Assembly: GCA_965200045.1 (NCBI GenBank)
Contig: OZ241330.1
Span: forward strand, 1,860,001-1,924,000
Direction: 5' to 3'
DNA: 64,000 nucleotides
From: Bin25 sp026709415
GTDB lineage: Bacteria; Bacteroidota; Bacteroidia; Flavobacteriales; Flavobacteriaceae
Within the stretch, counting starts at the first letter, position 1; each line of letters begins with the position of its first letter. The notes under the pieces were generated by a model, which did not search any database, was not told the origin of the DNA, and saw only the letters and a list, made by a program, of their open reading frames with translations. The translations under genes and the position numbers were made by a program. Positions 36,214 through 45,275 of the stretch are shown here, piece by piece.

Positions 36214-36660
36214 CTATTTGAAATATTTCTTAGGAACCCAAAGCATCCCAAAACACTCCCCCTTTTCTTTGTGGATATTTTTGTGATGAATTTTATGGGC
36301 CCGTCGGATCCCACGAGCGTATCTGTTATTGGTTTTTCGAAATATTTTAAACCGTTGGTGGATAAAAATATCGTGTACTAAAAAATAGGTTAATCCATAA
36401 AGAAAGATGCCGATGCCAATGGGCAACCCCAACCAAAATGATTGATAAATATACAAATAGACAAATATCATACTGATGATGGCGTAAATCAGAAAAAAGG
36501 TATCGTTTCTCTCAAACCAAGAATGATGATCTTTTTTGTGATGGTCTTTATGTAATACCCAAAGGGGTCCATGCATGATGTATTTATGAGTAAACCATGC
36601 AACAAATTCCATAAATGCAAAAGCTGATAAAAGCGTCAAAACCCAAATAATGGTATTCAT
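36214..36660 (-). CDS. crtZ: beta-carotene hydroxylase CrtZ
   Basis: 148-aa membrane di-iron hydroxylase that makes zeaxanthin from beta-carotene. The histidine clusters are all present: HKYIMHG, HKDHHKKDHH, HDIFIHQRF and AHKIHHK, between hydrophobic helices. It lies 10 nt after crtB. Confidence 0.93.
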   Translation of the reverse strand: MNTIIWVLTLLSAFAFMEFVAWFTHKYIMHGPLWVLHKDHHKKDHHSWFERNDTFFLIYAIISMIFVYLYIYQSFWLGLPIGIGIFLYGLTYFLVHDIFIHQRFKIFRKTNNRYARGIRRAHKIHHKNIHKEKGECFGMLWVPKKYFK

Positions 36661-36670
36661 AGATTAATTT

Positions 36671-37504
36671 TTATATACAGTTAAGTTTTATATATGATTC
36701 AAAAATGACCCATAATTTTTCCTTATTGGAAACCCGAATTCTACTTTCTTTAATTTTTTTAACGGATGATTTTTTGAGTTTTTTTAAGAGCCGCTTATAG
36801 TATTGATAAGCAATATAAACACTGGTTTTTGCCGATTTTGGAAGTTTTAAAATACCTGGATACGCTAACTTAAACTCTCGTTCGATATCTTCAATGATCT
36901 TGAGTTTTGTTGATTGATTTAATTTTTGAGAATGTAAAATGGGGAAGTAATTTCTTTTTCTCACATATAAATCATCTTTTAAATCACGTAAAAAATTGAC
37001 TTTTTGAAAAGCAGAACCAAGAGAAACGGCCGTATCTTTAAGCTTTTCATAATCTGCTTGATTTCCTTTGGTAAATATCTTTAAACACATCAAACCTACC
37101 ACATTGGCAGACCCCCAAACATATTTTTTAAGTTTTTCTTCTGTATCACAACCTAGATATTCGAGGTCATATCGCATACTATGTATAAACGAAAACACCA
37201 AATTCTCTTCAAAATTGAATTGATGATAAGTTTGTTGAAATGCATTGAGAATTGGATTAGCACTGATACGATATTGAATTGCAAATCTCAAATCTTGTTC
37301 AAATTGATCTAATAATTCATTTTGCGGATAATCGTGAAATGTGTCGACGATTTCGTCGGCCATTCTGACAAAAGCATAAAGATTATACACATGGGGACGT
37401 ACTGATTTATTTAAAACTTTGGAGGCATAAGAGAATGATGTGCTATAAGAACGTATGAATAGTTTGCTAGTTTTATTGCAAGTGTTATCATACAGTTTTT
37501 TCAT
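36671..37504 (-). CDS. crtB: phytoene synthase CrtB
   Basis: Condenses two geranylgeranyl diphosphates to phytoene. 277 aa, with both aspartate motifs: DEIVD (50-54) and NFLRDLKDD near residue 178. YSTSFSYASKVL and RMADE near the start also fit the family. It is co-directional with crtZ and spaced by 10 nt. No desaturase (crtI) or cyclase (crtY) gene is present in the window. Confidence 0.93.
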   Translation of the reverse strand: MKKLYDNTCNKTSKLFIRSYSTSFSYASKVLNKSVRPHVYNLYAFVRMADEIVDTFHDYPQNELLDQFEQDLRFAIQYRISANPILNAFQQTYHQFNFEENLVFSFIHSMRYDLEYLGCDTEEKLKKYVWGSANVVGLMCLKIFTKGNQADYEKLKDTAVSLGSAFQKVNFLRDLKDDLYVRKRNYFPILHSQKLNQSTKLKIIEDIEREFKLAYPGILKLPKSAKTSVYIAYQYYKRLLKKLKKSSVKKIKESRIRVSNKEKLWVIFESYIKLNCI

Positions 37505-37889
37505 GGCTTATGATTGCTCTGATTTAATGGCCTGTTAAGGTGATGTAAAATTAATTAAACTAAATTCAGAGTGCCTCTTCAATGGGAAAATAGAATGGCC
37601 ATTTTTCATGCTACTAAAGCCGATGAAAGTTTCCATATTTTGATATGAATCACAGAAAGTTGTTTACTATAAAATCGCATAAAAATACCAATGTGCCACC
37701 CAAGTATGAGTTTGAATTTGCATTATTGAGAACATACAAATTAATAGATTGATCTCCAAGAGGTTTACGACTTCTAATAATCTAAACGAACCAGATCCTT
37801 ATTAAGGATGTTCGTTTTAATGATGTCCATCATCAGATTTACCGTTTTAAAGCATTCAATTATGATGAATAGATGGTATAAAATCTGTG
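37505..37889. other. intergenic region between crtB and ATPase unit
   Basis: About 385 AT-rich nt with no ORF. It contains the divergent crtB upstream region and ends at the inverted repeat of the ATPase unit. A GTGCCACCCAAGTATG stretch near 37690 faintly resembles a transposon end, but not convincingly. Confidence 0.4.
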
Positions 37890-37910
37890 GAATTATATTC
37901 TAAGGTGGCA
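37890..37910 (+). repeat. left terminal inverted repeat of ATPase unit
   Basis: GAATTATATTCTAAGGTGGC plus A. It matches the reverse complement of 39260-39280 at 19 of 21 positions and the end of the element at 14498 at roughly 16-17 of 21. Confidence 0.75.
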
Positions 37911-37967
37911 AAAGCATATCCAAAACAGCTCAATTCTGAGAATGACAATTCTCTTAAGTTTGTTAAT

Positions 37968-38849
37968 ATGAATTCCAAAAAAATTATAGTTTCCGATCGA
38001 GGAAGAGCTCATTATTTTCATGGAAGAAATTCAGAAATTGACGCTTTTCAAAAGATCCTGAAATTATCTAAAGCGGATGGAAAAGGTCATTCGATGTTGA
38101 TACAAGGGGCTCCTGATGTTGGCAAAACCGCTTTATTAAGAGAGCTTGAAAAGAAAGGGGAGCAAGCTGGCTGGACAGTTTCTAAAATCGAATTAGATGC
38201 TTTATGGAATGTGAATGAATTACATAATGCTTTAATGGACGATGAAGAGTATGAAAAAAAAACGAAAGAATACCAAGTGAATATCAAAGTGGCAAATGCT
38301 TCGATGCGTTATGATAAAAGGGAACAGACATTTTCTAAGACGATACGGGCTATTAAAAAACCACATATCTTAGTATTGGATGAAGCTCAAATGATTGGTG
38401 TGGGGCAAGCTAAAGATAGTCCTGAAATGAAGCAAGCTTCTTATGTGATGAGTCAACTGCATAATGTGGAATTAAAGCAAGGTTTGGTTTTTTTAATCGC
38501 TGGATTGAGTGATACCAGAAAGATTTTCAAGGATTTTAAAATATCGAGATTTAATGATGATTGTGTGATTCATCTTAATCTATTAGAAAAAGAAGCAGAA
38601 AAAAGTATTCTGAAAGATTATTTAGTCAAAGGGGCTGGTGTGGATCGACAACATCCTGATTTACATCATTGGATGGATCGAATGGTCAAAGAAACACATC
38701 GATGGGCCCATCATATTTCATGTTATGGACAAGTAGCTTCTAAGATGGTTAAAAGTAACGGAGGTTATTTATCTAACGATTTATTATCAGAAGTGTTAAA
38801 GGAATCTCGTCGTAAAAAAAAAGAATTATTACAAGGGTCGTTTTATTGA
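37968..38849 (+). CDS. AAA+ ATPase (Orc/AAA_16-like), first part, frameshifted
   Basis: 293 codons from the ATG at 37968. A longer frame from 37887 starts inside the inverted repeat, so that start is unlikely. The ATPase domain has YFHGRNSEIDAF at the front, Walker A GAPDVGKTALL near residue 45, Walker B HILVLDEAQM near 130, and a sensor-like FLIAGLSDTRK. The frame ends at TGA soon after a run of nine A at 38814-38822, where a one-base change restores a longer protein. The cellular role is unknown; similar stand-alone ATPases occur in mobile and defence contexts. Confidence 0.75.
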   Translation: MNSKKIIVSDRGRAHYFHGRNSEIDAFQKILKLSKADGKGHSMLIQGAPDVGKTALLRELEKKGEQAGWTVSKIELDALWNVNELHNALMDDEEYEKKTKEYQVNIKVANASMRYDKREQTFSKTIRAIKKPHILVLDEAQMIGVGQAKDSPEMKQASYVMSQLHNVELKQGLVFLIAGLSDTRKIFKDFKISRFNDDCVIHLNLLEKEAEKSILKDYLVKGAGVDRQHPDLHHWMDRMVKETHRWAHHISCYGQVASKMVKSNGGYLSNDLLSEVLKESRRKKKELLQGSFY

Positions 38850-39153
38850 GTTAAATGAATCTCATAGAGCATCGATTTACCATGCTTTATTTGAAAATGA
38901 AGTGAAAGAAAACATTATTTCGGGAGGTCAGGTGGAGTTTGATTTTGAAATCAATCCGATGATTAAAGATGCTCAAACGATGTTTCAAGATATTGTTTCC
39001 AGGGGAATTTTACAACCACGTCTTGATGGATTTTATCAAATCCCAATTCCATCGTTAAGAACATGGATGCTTCAAGAGTATCAACAATATTTAAAAATCA
39101 TTGGTCAAAAACCAAGTCATAAGATACAACAATTAATCGCTTCGGTTCAATGA
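38821..39153 (+). pseudogene. C-terminal part of the AAA ATPase in a shifted frame
   Basis: In the +1 frame after the A9 run, an uninterrupted 110-codon stretch continues the protein: NYYKGRFIELNESHRASIYH, then NIISGGQVEFDF and a probable winged-helix end including SRGILQPRLDGFYQIPIPSL. Joined to the first part it would give a ~395-aa ATPase. It could be a true mutation, transcript slippage or a sequencing error in the homopolymer. Confidence 0.7.
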
Positions 39154-39259
39154 CCAAAAGAAATGAAGTCGAATTATCAAAAGGCAATAGAGTAGTTTCA
39201 GTACTTCGATAACTAAACAGGAAAATCAGTTTACTCTATACTCAGATTTGGAAAAGATA

Positions 39260-39280
39260 TGCCACTTTAGCATATAATTC
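39260..39280 (-). repeat. right terminal inverted repeat of ATPase unit
   Basis: On the minus strand reads GAATTATATGCTAAAGTGGC plus A, pairing with 37890-37910 (19/21) and resembling the 26-bp end at 14498 (17/21). Confidence 0.75.
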
Positions 39281-39304
39281 TCAACACTTAGTTTTAAAAA
39301 CTAG

Positions 39305-39390
39305 TGCGCACGAGAAGACTCGAACTTCCACGAGATTTAACTCCCACTAGGCCCTCAACCTAGCGCGTCTACCAATTCCGCCACGTGCGC
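39305..39390 (-). tRNA. tRNA-Leu (GAG)
   Basis: 86-nt tRNA with a class II long variable arm. The acceptor GCGCACG pairs with CGTGCGC. The anticodon stem CTAGG/CCTAG encloses TTGAGGG, giving anticodon GAG. The T-loop is GTTCGAGTC and the discriminator is A. Confidence 0.95.
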
Positions 39391-39492
39391 AAAGTTTGAA
39401 AGGGACGAAAATACAAATTCAGTAGAGGAAAACTAAAGAATATCATTGATGAAACCTTTTAACTTTAACGTGCTGAATGGCTAGTCTTTAAT

Positions 39493-40272
39493 CTAAAAAT
39501 TTTCAAACACCCCTAATCCAAATAAAGCAAAATCATACTTTACCGGATCTACGGAATCAAATTTTCTCAAATTGGCATCCAATTCAACCAATGTTTTAAA
39601 ATCTGGGGTTCTCTTGGTAATCAATCCTAGTTTTAGAGCCACTTGGTGCGTATGAATATCAAGGGGACAGGACAATATGGAAGAAGGAATATCTTTCCAA
39701 ATACCAAAGTCTACTTTTCTTTTCGAACTTCTGACCATCCATCTCAAAAAGAGATTGATTCTTTTGGACGCCGATCCGTTAAATGGATCAGAAATATGTT
39801 TTCTTGTTCGTTTTAAATGAGGCCACATGAAAAATTCCTTTTTAAAATCATGAATAGTTTTGTATAGATTTTCCATTGAGCGGTTAAAAGAAAACAGTGG
39901 TTGAAGACCTCCTTTTTCTTTGTAAATCCCATGAAGTGCTTTTATAAAATATAGCATATCGTCTCTCTGGAATGTTCTATGAGCAAAATATTGGAATCTA
40001 CTAAGATCCTTTGAAGAGTGATTGATAATAAAATCATAAGGATTCTTCTCAAACAATTCCAACATTTTAAATCCACTATTGATGATGCTTTTACGATTTC
40101 CCCAGGCAATAGTGGTGATTAAAAACCCGATAATCTCAATATCTTCTTTGAGACTAAAACGGTGCGGTATTTGAATGGGATCGGAATCAATAAATTCTTC
40201 TGATTCGTACAGATGGGCTTTTTGATCAAGAAAATCCTTTAATCTCTTTTGATCATCAGATAACTTGACCAT
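39493..40272 (-). CDS. TIGR02757/DUF2400 family protein
   Basis: 259-aa protein of the TIGR02757 family, widespread in Bacteroidota and distantly related to the HhH-GPD DNA glycosylase fold. Typical motifs are IAWGNRKSII near residue 58, SDPFNGSASKRINLFLRWMV near 160-180, and PLDIHTHQVALKLGL near 205. Function is not established. It overlaps the ABC ATPase gene by 17 nt. Confidence 0.85.
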   Translation of the reverse strand: MVKLSDDQKRLKDFLDQKAHLYESEEFIDSDPIQIPHRFSLKEDIEIIGFLITTIAWGNRKSIINSGFKMLELFEKNPYDFIINHSSKDLSRFQYFAHRTFQRDDMLYFIKALHGIYKEKGGLQPLFSFNRSMENLYKTIHDFKKEFFMWPHLKRTRKHISDPFNGSASKRINLFLRWMVRSSKRKVDFGIWKDIPSSILSCPLDIHTHQVALKLGLITKRTPDFKTLVELDANLRKFDSVDPVKYDFALFGLGVFENF

Positions 40273-40918
40273 CTTTTAATGAAATAATTTTATCAGCTTG
40301 TTTAGCCAGTTTTTGGTTGTGAGTTACAATGACAAAACAACAACCAAACTGTTTTCTAACTTCAAAAAACAACTCATGTAAGGTATTGGCATTATCAGAA
40401 TCTAGATTACCCGTAGGTTCATCAGCCAATATTAATTTAGGACTATTAATCAATGCACGAGCCACAGCTACTCTTTGCTGTTCACCACCTGACAATGTTT
40501 TGGGTTTTTGATGAGCTTGCGTTTCAACATTTAACCTTTCCAATAAACTAAATGCCAATTGTTTGGCTTTTTTTTTTGAAACGCCTTTGATTAGTGCGGG
40601 AAAACAAATATTTTCCAATGCGGTGAATTCGGGCAATAATCCATGAAACTGAAAAACAAATCCCAATGATTGATTTCTGAATTGAGCCAATTGTTTTGAA
40701 GTTTTGTTTTCGATGGGTGTTCCATTGATGGATAGAAAAAAATCTTTTCTCTTATCCGCATTTTCTAAAGTTCCCAAAATATGAAGTAGAGTAGTCTTTC
40801 CAGCTCCTGATGGACCAACGATGGAGACAACTTCTCCTTCAGAAATATCGAGGTTAATCCCTTTTAAAACCTCTAGGTTTCCATAGGTTTTAAAAATATT
40901 TCTAGCCGTAAGTAACAT
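40256..40918 (-). CDS. LolD-like ABC transporter ATP-binding protein
   Basis: 220-aa ATPase of the MacB/LolD class: Walker A GPSGAGKTT near 36, Q-loop FQFHGLLPEF, signature LSGGEQQRVA near 142, Walker B LILADEPTGNLD and the H-loop VTHN. Such proteins work with FtsX-like permeases to extract lipoproteins for outer-membrane delivery or for related tasks. No permease gene adjoins it, so its partner lies elsewhere. Confidence 0.88.
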   Translation of the reverse strand: MLLTARNIFKTYGNLEVLKGINLDISEGEVVSIVGPSGAGKTTLLHILGTLENADKRKDFFLSINGTPIENKTSKQLAQFRNQSLGFVFQFHGLLPEFTALENICFPALIKGVSKKKAKQLAFSLLERLNVETQAHQKPKTLSGGEQQRVAVARALINSPKLILADEPTGNLDSDNANTLHELFFEVRKQFGCCFVIVTHNQKLAKQADKIISLKDGQVI

Positions 40919-41016
40919 ATTGAACCGACAAATTTAATTTTTAGGCGTTTTGAAGTTACAATATGAACTGAACATTAACGTAAAATTACTATTATATTTA
41001 ACTAAATTTAACGCCA

Positions 41017-41580
41017 GTGAAATCCCTCGAATTGATTTATCTCGCTGGTGGTTGCTTTTGGTGTACAGAAGCCATATTTGGTCAGATCAAGGGGGTCCAT
41101 GAAGTCGTCCCAGGCTATATGGGTGGTACAAAATCGAATCCTAGCTATCAAGAAGTCTGTGTCGGAACGACTAATCATGCTGAAGTGGTACAAATCAGTT
41201 ATGATACTAGAAAAACGCAATTAACCGATATACTATTTGTCTTTTTCAATACCCATAATCCAACCACTCTCAATCGACAAGGTAATGACATAGGGACTCA
41301 ATATCGCTCAGCGATTTTTTTTACGAGCAACCAACAAAAAAAAGTCGTAGATCAAGTATTAAAACAATTGGATGAAGAAAATATCTTTGAAGATCCCATC
41401 GTTACTCAGGTGACCAAAGCCAGCACATTTTATTCTGCTGAGGATAAACACCACCAATACTATCAAAATAATCCACAAAATTCATATTGTCAGTTTATAA
41501 TAAAACCCAAACTAGAACGTTTACATGAATACTTTACGGCATACATCAAAAAGTCGGTCCGACAGAACCTAGTTAAATAG
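41017..41580 (+). CDS. msrA: peptide-methionine (S)-S-oxide reductase MsrA
   Basis: Repairs oxidised methionine. The 187-aa product has the catalytic GGCFWCTEAIF near residue 11, GYMGG, HAEVVQISYD, and the substrate motif HNPTTLNRQGNDIGTQYRS. The start is GTG at 41017. Its 3' end overlaps the opposite-strand membrane-protein gene by 12 nt. Confidence 0.95.
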   Translation: MKSLELIYLAGGCFWCTEAIFGQIKGVHEVVPGYMGGTKSNPSYQEVCVGTTNHAEVVQISYDTRKTQLTDILFVFFNTHNPTTLNRQGNDIGTQYRSAIFFTSNQQKKVVDQVLKQLDEENIFEDPIVTQVTKASTFYSAEDKHHQYYQNNPQNSYCQFIIKPKLERLHEYFTAYIKKSVRQNLVK

Positions 41581-41898
41581 CCTACCGAAACCAAAGATTC
41601 TTAAAAATCTTTTTATAAAATTCCAAAAGAATTTGAATTGCCCGAATAGAGTACCAACGATGATGAGTATGAATTTATAGACAATAAGAATAGACATTAT
41701 CCGACAAGTATAATAAAGAGTATTACCAAAGAGACTATCAACAAAATTTTCTTTTGTTAAGCCGATAAAATCCAAAAAAGCATGACTGACTTCTAGACTA
41801 GTCATCCCCGTTATGGCAAAAACTAACAGAATAATCAATACTTGAAAATCAGATTGTATTCCCCAACGTTTTTTTAACTTATGCCAAACTTTTTTCAA
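41569..41898 (-). CDS. small membrane protein, DUF6787-like
   Basis: 109 aa with two hydrophobic segments (FQVLIILLVFAITGM and ILIVYKFILIIVGTLFG) and basic ends. The start pattern KRWGIQSDFQ with FAITGMTSLEVS fits a small Bacteroidota membrane family I know as DUF6787. No function is known. It starts 5 nt after serA on the same strand and probably shares its transcript. Confidence 0.68.
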   Translation of the reverse strand: MKKVWHKLKKRWGIQSDFQVLIILLVFAITGMTSLEVSHAFLDFIGLTKENFVDSLFGNTLYYTCRIMSILIVYKFILIIVGTLFGQFKFFWNFIKRFLRIFGFGRLFN

Positions 41899-41903
41899 AA
41901 AAT

Positions 41904-42854
41904 TTATTTTAATAACTCAGAAATCTGTTGTGCTAATTCAAGACCAATGCGTTCTTGAGCTTCTAAAGTAGCCGCTCCAATATGCGGGGATAACGACAGT
42001 TTGGGATGCATCAATAGCTTAATGCCTGGTTTAGGTTCTTGTTCAAAAGTGTCCAATCCGGCAAAGCTCAAATGACCACTATCAAGTGCTTGTATTAAAT
42101 CATCTTCTTTAATCACACCACCGCGAGCTGCATTGATGATTCCAGCTCCTTTTTTCATTTGTTTTAATTCAGAGGCCGTGATTAAAGGTTTGTTCTGAGC
42201 AGGAACATGTAAAGTGATAAAATCAGAGGTTTTCAACAATTCATCAAAGCCAATACTATGGATAGTCACATCGATACTTTGCCCATTAAAAACCTGGAGT
42301 TTAATAGTAACCTTATCGATATACTTATCCGTCCCAATAACATTCATTCCCAGTCCAAATCCAATTTTTGCGACTTCTTGACCTATTCTTCCCAAGCCAA
42401 CAACACCCAATTTTTTTCCTCTCAATTCGATACCACCACCATACCTCTTTTTCAATTTTTTAAAATTGGTATCACCTTCTAGTGGCATGCTTCTATTCGA
42501 GTCATAAAGAAATCGCACCCCTGAAAAAAGATGCGCAAACACTAATTCAGCAACGGATTCTGAAGATGCTGCAGGAGTATTGATGACGTACAACCCTTTT
42601 TCCCTGGCATAATTCACTTCGATGTTATCCATTCCAACACCACCTCGACCAATTAATTTTAGATGAGAACAAGAATCAATTAATTCTTTAGGAACTTGAG
42701 TTGCACTACGAACTAGCAAGGCGATGATATTATTTTGATTGATGTAATCGATTAACTTTTTTTGCTCAACTTTTTGAGTGATGACAGTAAATCCTTGGTT
42801 TTCTAGTGCAGATTGACCTACCCTAGAAATTCCATCATTTGCAAGTATTTTCAT
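41904..42854 (-). CDS. serA: D-3-phosphoglycerate dehydrogenase
   Basis: First enzyme of serine synthesis, oxidising 3-phosphoglycerate. The 316-aa form lacks a C-terminal ACT domain. The substrate region VRSATQVP and GRGGVGMDNI are near residues 50-75, the NAD loop GLGRIGQEVAKIG near 150, and the catalytic residues lie in NAARGGVI, DTFEQEP and SPHIGAAT. It follows serC by 3 nt, giving a serC-serA operon. Confidence 0.94.
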   Translation of the reverse strand: MKILANDGISRVGQSALENQGFTVITQKVEQKKLIDYINQNNIIALLVRSATQVPKELIDSCSHLKLIGRGGVGMDNIEVNYAREKGLYVINTPAASSESVAELVFAHLFSGVRFLYDSNRSMPLEGDTNFKKLKKRYGGGIELRGKKLGVVGLGRIGQEVAKIGFGLGMNVIGTDKYIDKVTIKLQVFNGQSIDVTIHSIGFDELLKTSDFITLHVPAQNKPLITASELKQMKKGAGIINAARGGVIKEDDLIQALDSGHLSFAGLDTFEQEPKPGIKLLMHPKLSLSPHIGAATLEAQERIGLELAQQISELLK

Positions 42855-42857
42855 AAA

Positions 42858-43919
42858 CTATCTATTTTCCAATCTTTTCATGCAATCCACCAATAATTCA
42901 ACACTTTTGAGATCTAATGCATTATAAATAGAAGCTCGATAACCGCCAACAGAACGATGTCCATTGAGTCCAACAATTCCTTCTGATTCCCATATTTGGT
43001 CAAAAATTTCTTTTTCAGATGGATCAACCAAATTAAAAACAGCATTCATTTGACTGCGATCTTCTTTATTAGCAAATCCTCTAAATTTTGCATTCCGATC
43101 TATTTCTGAATAAAGTAAGGAGGCTTTTTGGTTGTTTTTTTTATTTAGTTTTTTTAACCCTCCATTATCTTTAATCCATTGTAAATTCAACATGGTGGTA
43201 TAAATGGCAAATACTGGAGGAGTATTGAATGAACTTTCTTTTGCTAGATGTAATTTATAATTCAACATGGATGGTAATTGCCGTTGAATCGTTTCTAATA
43301 GTGATTTTTTGACTACCACCAGGGCAACGCCTGCAGGACCTAGATTTTTTTGAGCTCCAGCATAAAATAAATCAAACTTTTGATAATCAAGTGTTTTAGA
43401 GAAAATATCTGAACTCATATCAGCAATCAGTGGACAATCTACTTGAGGTATCTCAGAATATTGAGTGCCATAAATGGTGTTATTGGTTGTTATGTGAACA
43501 TAATCTAATGTTGCCGTTTCTTCATCAAAAGAAACTGGAATAAAACTATAATCAGAATAAGCAGAGCTGGCAACCTCGATGATTTGACCATAATGTTTAG
43601 CTTCTTTGATAGCTTTGGCTGACCAAGAACCTGTATCACTATAACCTGCTTTATTATTCAGGAAATTGGCAGCCACATTTAAAAATTGTGTACTGGCCCC
43701 TCCGTGTAAAAATAGAACACCATAATCATTATCTGATATACCAGCGATTTCTAAAACCAAAAGTTTTGTTTTTTGGAGTACTTCTTTAAATGCCGAACTT
43801 CTATGAGAAATTTCTAAAATGGACAATCCAGAACCATCAAAATCAACAACCGACTGTGAAGCTTTTTGTAAGACACTTTTTGGTAAAATGGATGGGCCTG
43901 GATTAAAGTTGTGTTTCAT
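42858..43919 (-). CDS. serC: phosphoserine aminotransferase
   Basis: PLP enzyme forming phosphoserine from 3-phosphohydroxypyruvate. The 353-aa product starts with the family motif NFNPGPSILP. It has ISHRSSAF near 38, LHGGASTQF near 73, the PLP lysine in YAGAQKNLGPAG near 195 and GHRSVGGYRASIYN near the end. First gene of serC-serA. Confidence 0.96.
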   Translation of the reverse strand: MKHNFNPGPSILPKSVLQKASQSVVDFDGSGLSILEISHRSSAFKEVLQKTKLLVLEIAGISDNDYGVLFLHGGASTQFLNVAANFLNNKAGYSDTGSWSAKAIKEAKHYGQIIEVASSAYSDYSFIPVSFDEETATLDYVHITTNNTIYGTQYSEIPQVDCPLIADMSSDIFSKTLDYQKFDLFYAGAQKNLGPAGVALVVVKKSLLETIQRQLPSMLNYKLHLAKESSFNTPPVFAIYTTMLNLQWIKDNGGLKKLNKKNNQKASLLYSEIDRNAKFRGFANKEDRSQMNAVFNLVDPSEKEIFDQIWESEGIVGLNGHRSVGGYRASIYNALDLKSVELLVDCMKRLENR

Positions 43920-44184
43920 TGTAGTTTTGCAAAGATGATTGAATGATGCTCTCTATGGGGATGATTTTAGATAATGATTTATCGCCATAAATCGGTATGC
44001 AAATATCGTAATTCGGACTACATCAAATCATTTATTCAAAAATAAAAAGACATCAATTTTCAACGTTTTAAATCTATTGTGATGTCTGTTAAATCGACAC
44101 GTATCATCCATGATTTCCATATAAAATTTTATTGTCGAAACATAGCGTTGAACTATTGATAAGAAACGTTTTAGAATCAGCCGA

Positions 44185-45234
44185 TTACAGGTTCATTAAA
44201 AAAGACATGGTGTCAATACCATCGGCATAATCCCATAATTGTGGGGATTGGCTAGTGCCAAATGAAATTGAGTTTTTAAATTCAGAATGTTTGCATACAA
44301 CGCATTGAATTTCATTTTGTTTGTTGTCAATCTCCTGCTTTACCCATTCAATAGACTTGTAAAATTCATAGTAAATAACAGAAATAGGGGAGCAGACGGC
44401 TTTGTTTTCTTGTAACAGAAAAAAATCGGCATCGACAAAGGGAATATTTTGAAGAAAATTAATCGCTTTTTGATAGGTATAGTTGTTATGGAATTTGGAA
44501 GAATATCCCACATAATCATATTTTTTGAGTTTTTGGACAAAATTTTTTAGATTATAATTTTCTGGAAAATAAATTTTAGAAACATTCCGGCAACCCAAAC
44601 CATAATACATAAATAAATCAATACCTAAACGGTTAATTTCTTGAGGTGTTTCATCACCATTGAGTATGGCGATGGAGGATCTATTTCTTCTGAGAAGATT
44701 AGGGACGTGTCTGAAATAATATTCCAAATGATGTATTGTGTTATTGGTCCCAGTAGCCATCACAGCATCATAACCCTTAAGCCTATCAACAAATTCAAAA
44801 CAAGATGTTTCGACTATTTTTTCAATATAACTACAAAGGAATGGAATTAATTGATCGTCTTTGGAAGAACATTTTATGATAGGGTGGTGTCCCGATAGCC
44901 AAGCACAGATCACATCATGAAATCCTACTGCTGGGATATTGCCTGCTAAAATCAGTCCTATATTTTTTGGATTACTTATGTTCAGCGAGTAGGAATTTAG
45001 CCAATGTTCTAATTTTTCAATGGTAAAACATTCCACATACTTCTTCAGAGAATAAAGAACGTAATTTTCTGTAAACCATTTGTTTTTATCGTATACATCA
45101 AGTAATAGTTGATTAATTGAATTTGAAATTTTATTGCTTGAATTTAAACTGACATGGATATATTCTCCCAATGCCACGAGCGCTTGAATTTTATCAGATG
45201 TGTTAATACTTGTATCGGAACTTCTAAATTTCAA
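44185..45234 (-). CDS. LuxC-like acyl-CoA reductase
   Basis: 349-aa aldehyde-dehydrogenase-superfamily protein of the LuxC type. NIGLILAGNIPAVGFHDVI near residue 91 and GYDAVMATGTNNT near 153 form the cofactor region. GLGCRNVSKIYFP near 225 carries the likely thioester cysteine. The start is TTG at 45234. No other lux genes are present. It is divergent from a dicluster ferredoxin, an arrangement I know from many Bacteroidota. The physiological acyl substrate is unknown. Confidence 0.85.
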   Translation of the reverse strand: MKFRSSDTSINTSDKIQALVALGEYIHVSLNSSNKISNSINQLLLDVYDKNKWFTENYVLYSLKKYVECFTIEKLEHWLNSYSLNISNPKNIGLILAGNIPAVGFHDVICAWLSGHHPIIKCSSKDDQLIPFLCSYIEKIVETSCFEFVDRLKGYDAVMATGTNNTIHHLEYYFRHVPNLLRRNRSSIAILNGDETPQEINRLGIDLFMYYGLGCRNVSKIYFPENYNLKNFVQKLKKYDYVGYSSKFHNNYTYQKAINFLQNIPFVDADFFLLQENKAVCSPISVIYYEFYKSIEWVKQEIDNKQNEIQCVVCKHSEFKNSISFGTSQSPQLWDYADGIDTMSFLMNL

Positions 45235-45244
45235 TGTTTCAATT

Positions 45245-45252
45245 TAACTTTG
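45245..45252 (+). promoter_or_regulatory. predicted -7 box (TAACTTTG) for ferredoxin
   Basis: TAnnTTTG match 23 nt before the ATG at 45276, in the divergent space with the LuxC-like gene. It shows that the longer frame from 45234 is not the start. Confidence 0.55.
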
Positions 45253-45275
45253 CAAACCTAAGTATTAGGTCAAAA

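Larger units (their letters stand above)
37890..39280 (+). mobile_element. putative non-autonomous element carrying an AAA ATPase gene
   Basis: About 1.39 kb bounded by inverted repeats with 19/21 identity whose sequence is related to the ends of the IS1595-type transposon in this window. It contains only one gene, an ATPase split by a frameshift, and no transposase. I could not find a target duplication (left flank AAAATCTG, right flank AACACTTA), so the insertion may be old or the ends may be placed slightly wrong. Confidence 0.55.

Noticed and set aside
37887..37967. Upstream GTG start adding 27 residues to the ATPase
   Set aside because: The first part of that extension is the translated inverted repeat; the ATG at 37968 is the likely start.
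37968..39153. ATPase as TniB/TnsC of a Tn7- or Tn5053-like transposon
   Set aside because: No TniA/TnsB-like transposase, TniQ or matching long ends lie nearby; the flanking repeats resemble the IS1595-type ends instead.
44185..45234. LuxC as evidence for bioluminescence
   Set aside because: No luxA, luxB, luxD or luxE in the neighbourhood; LuxC-like reductases are widespread in non-luminous Bacteroidota.
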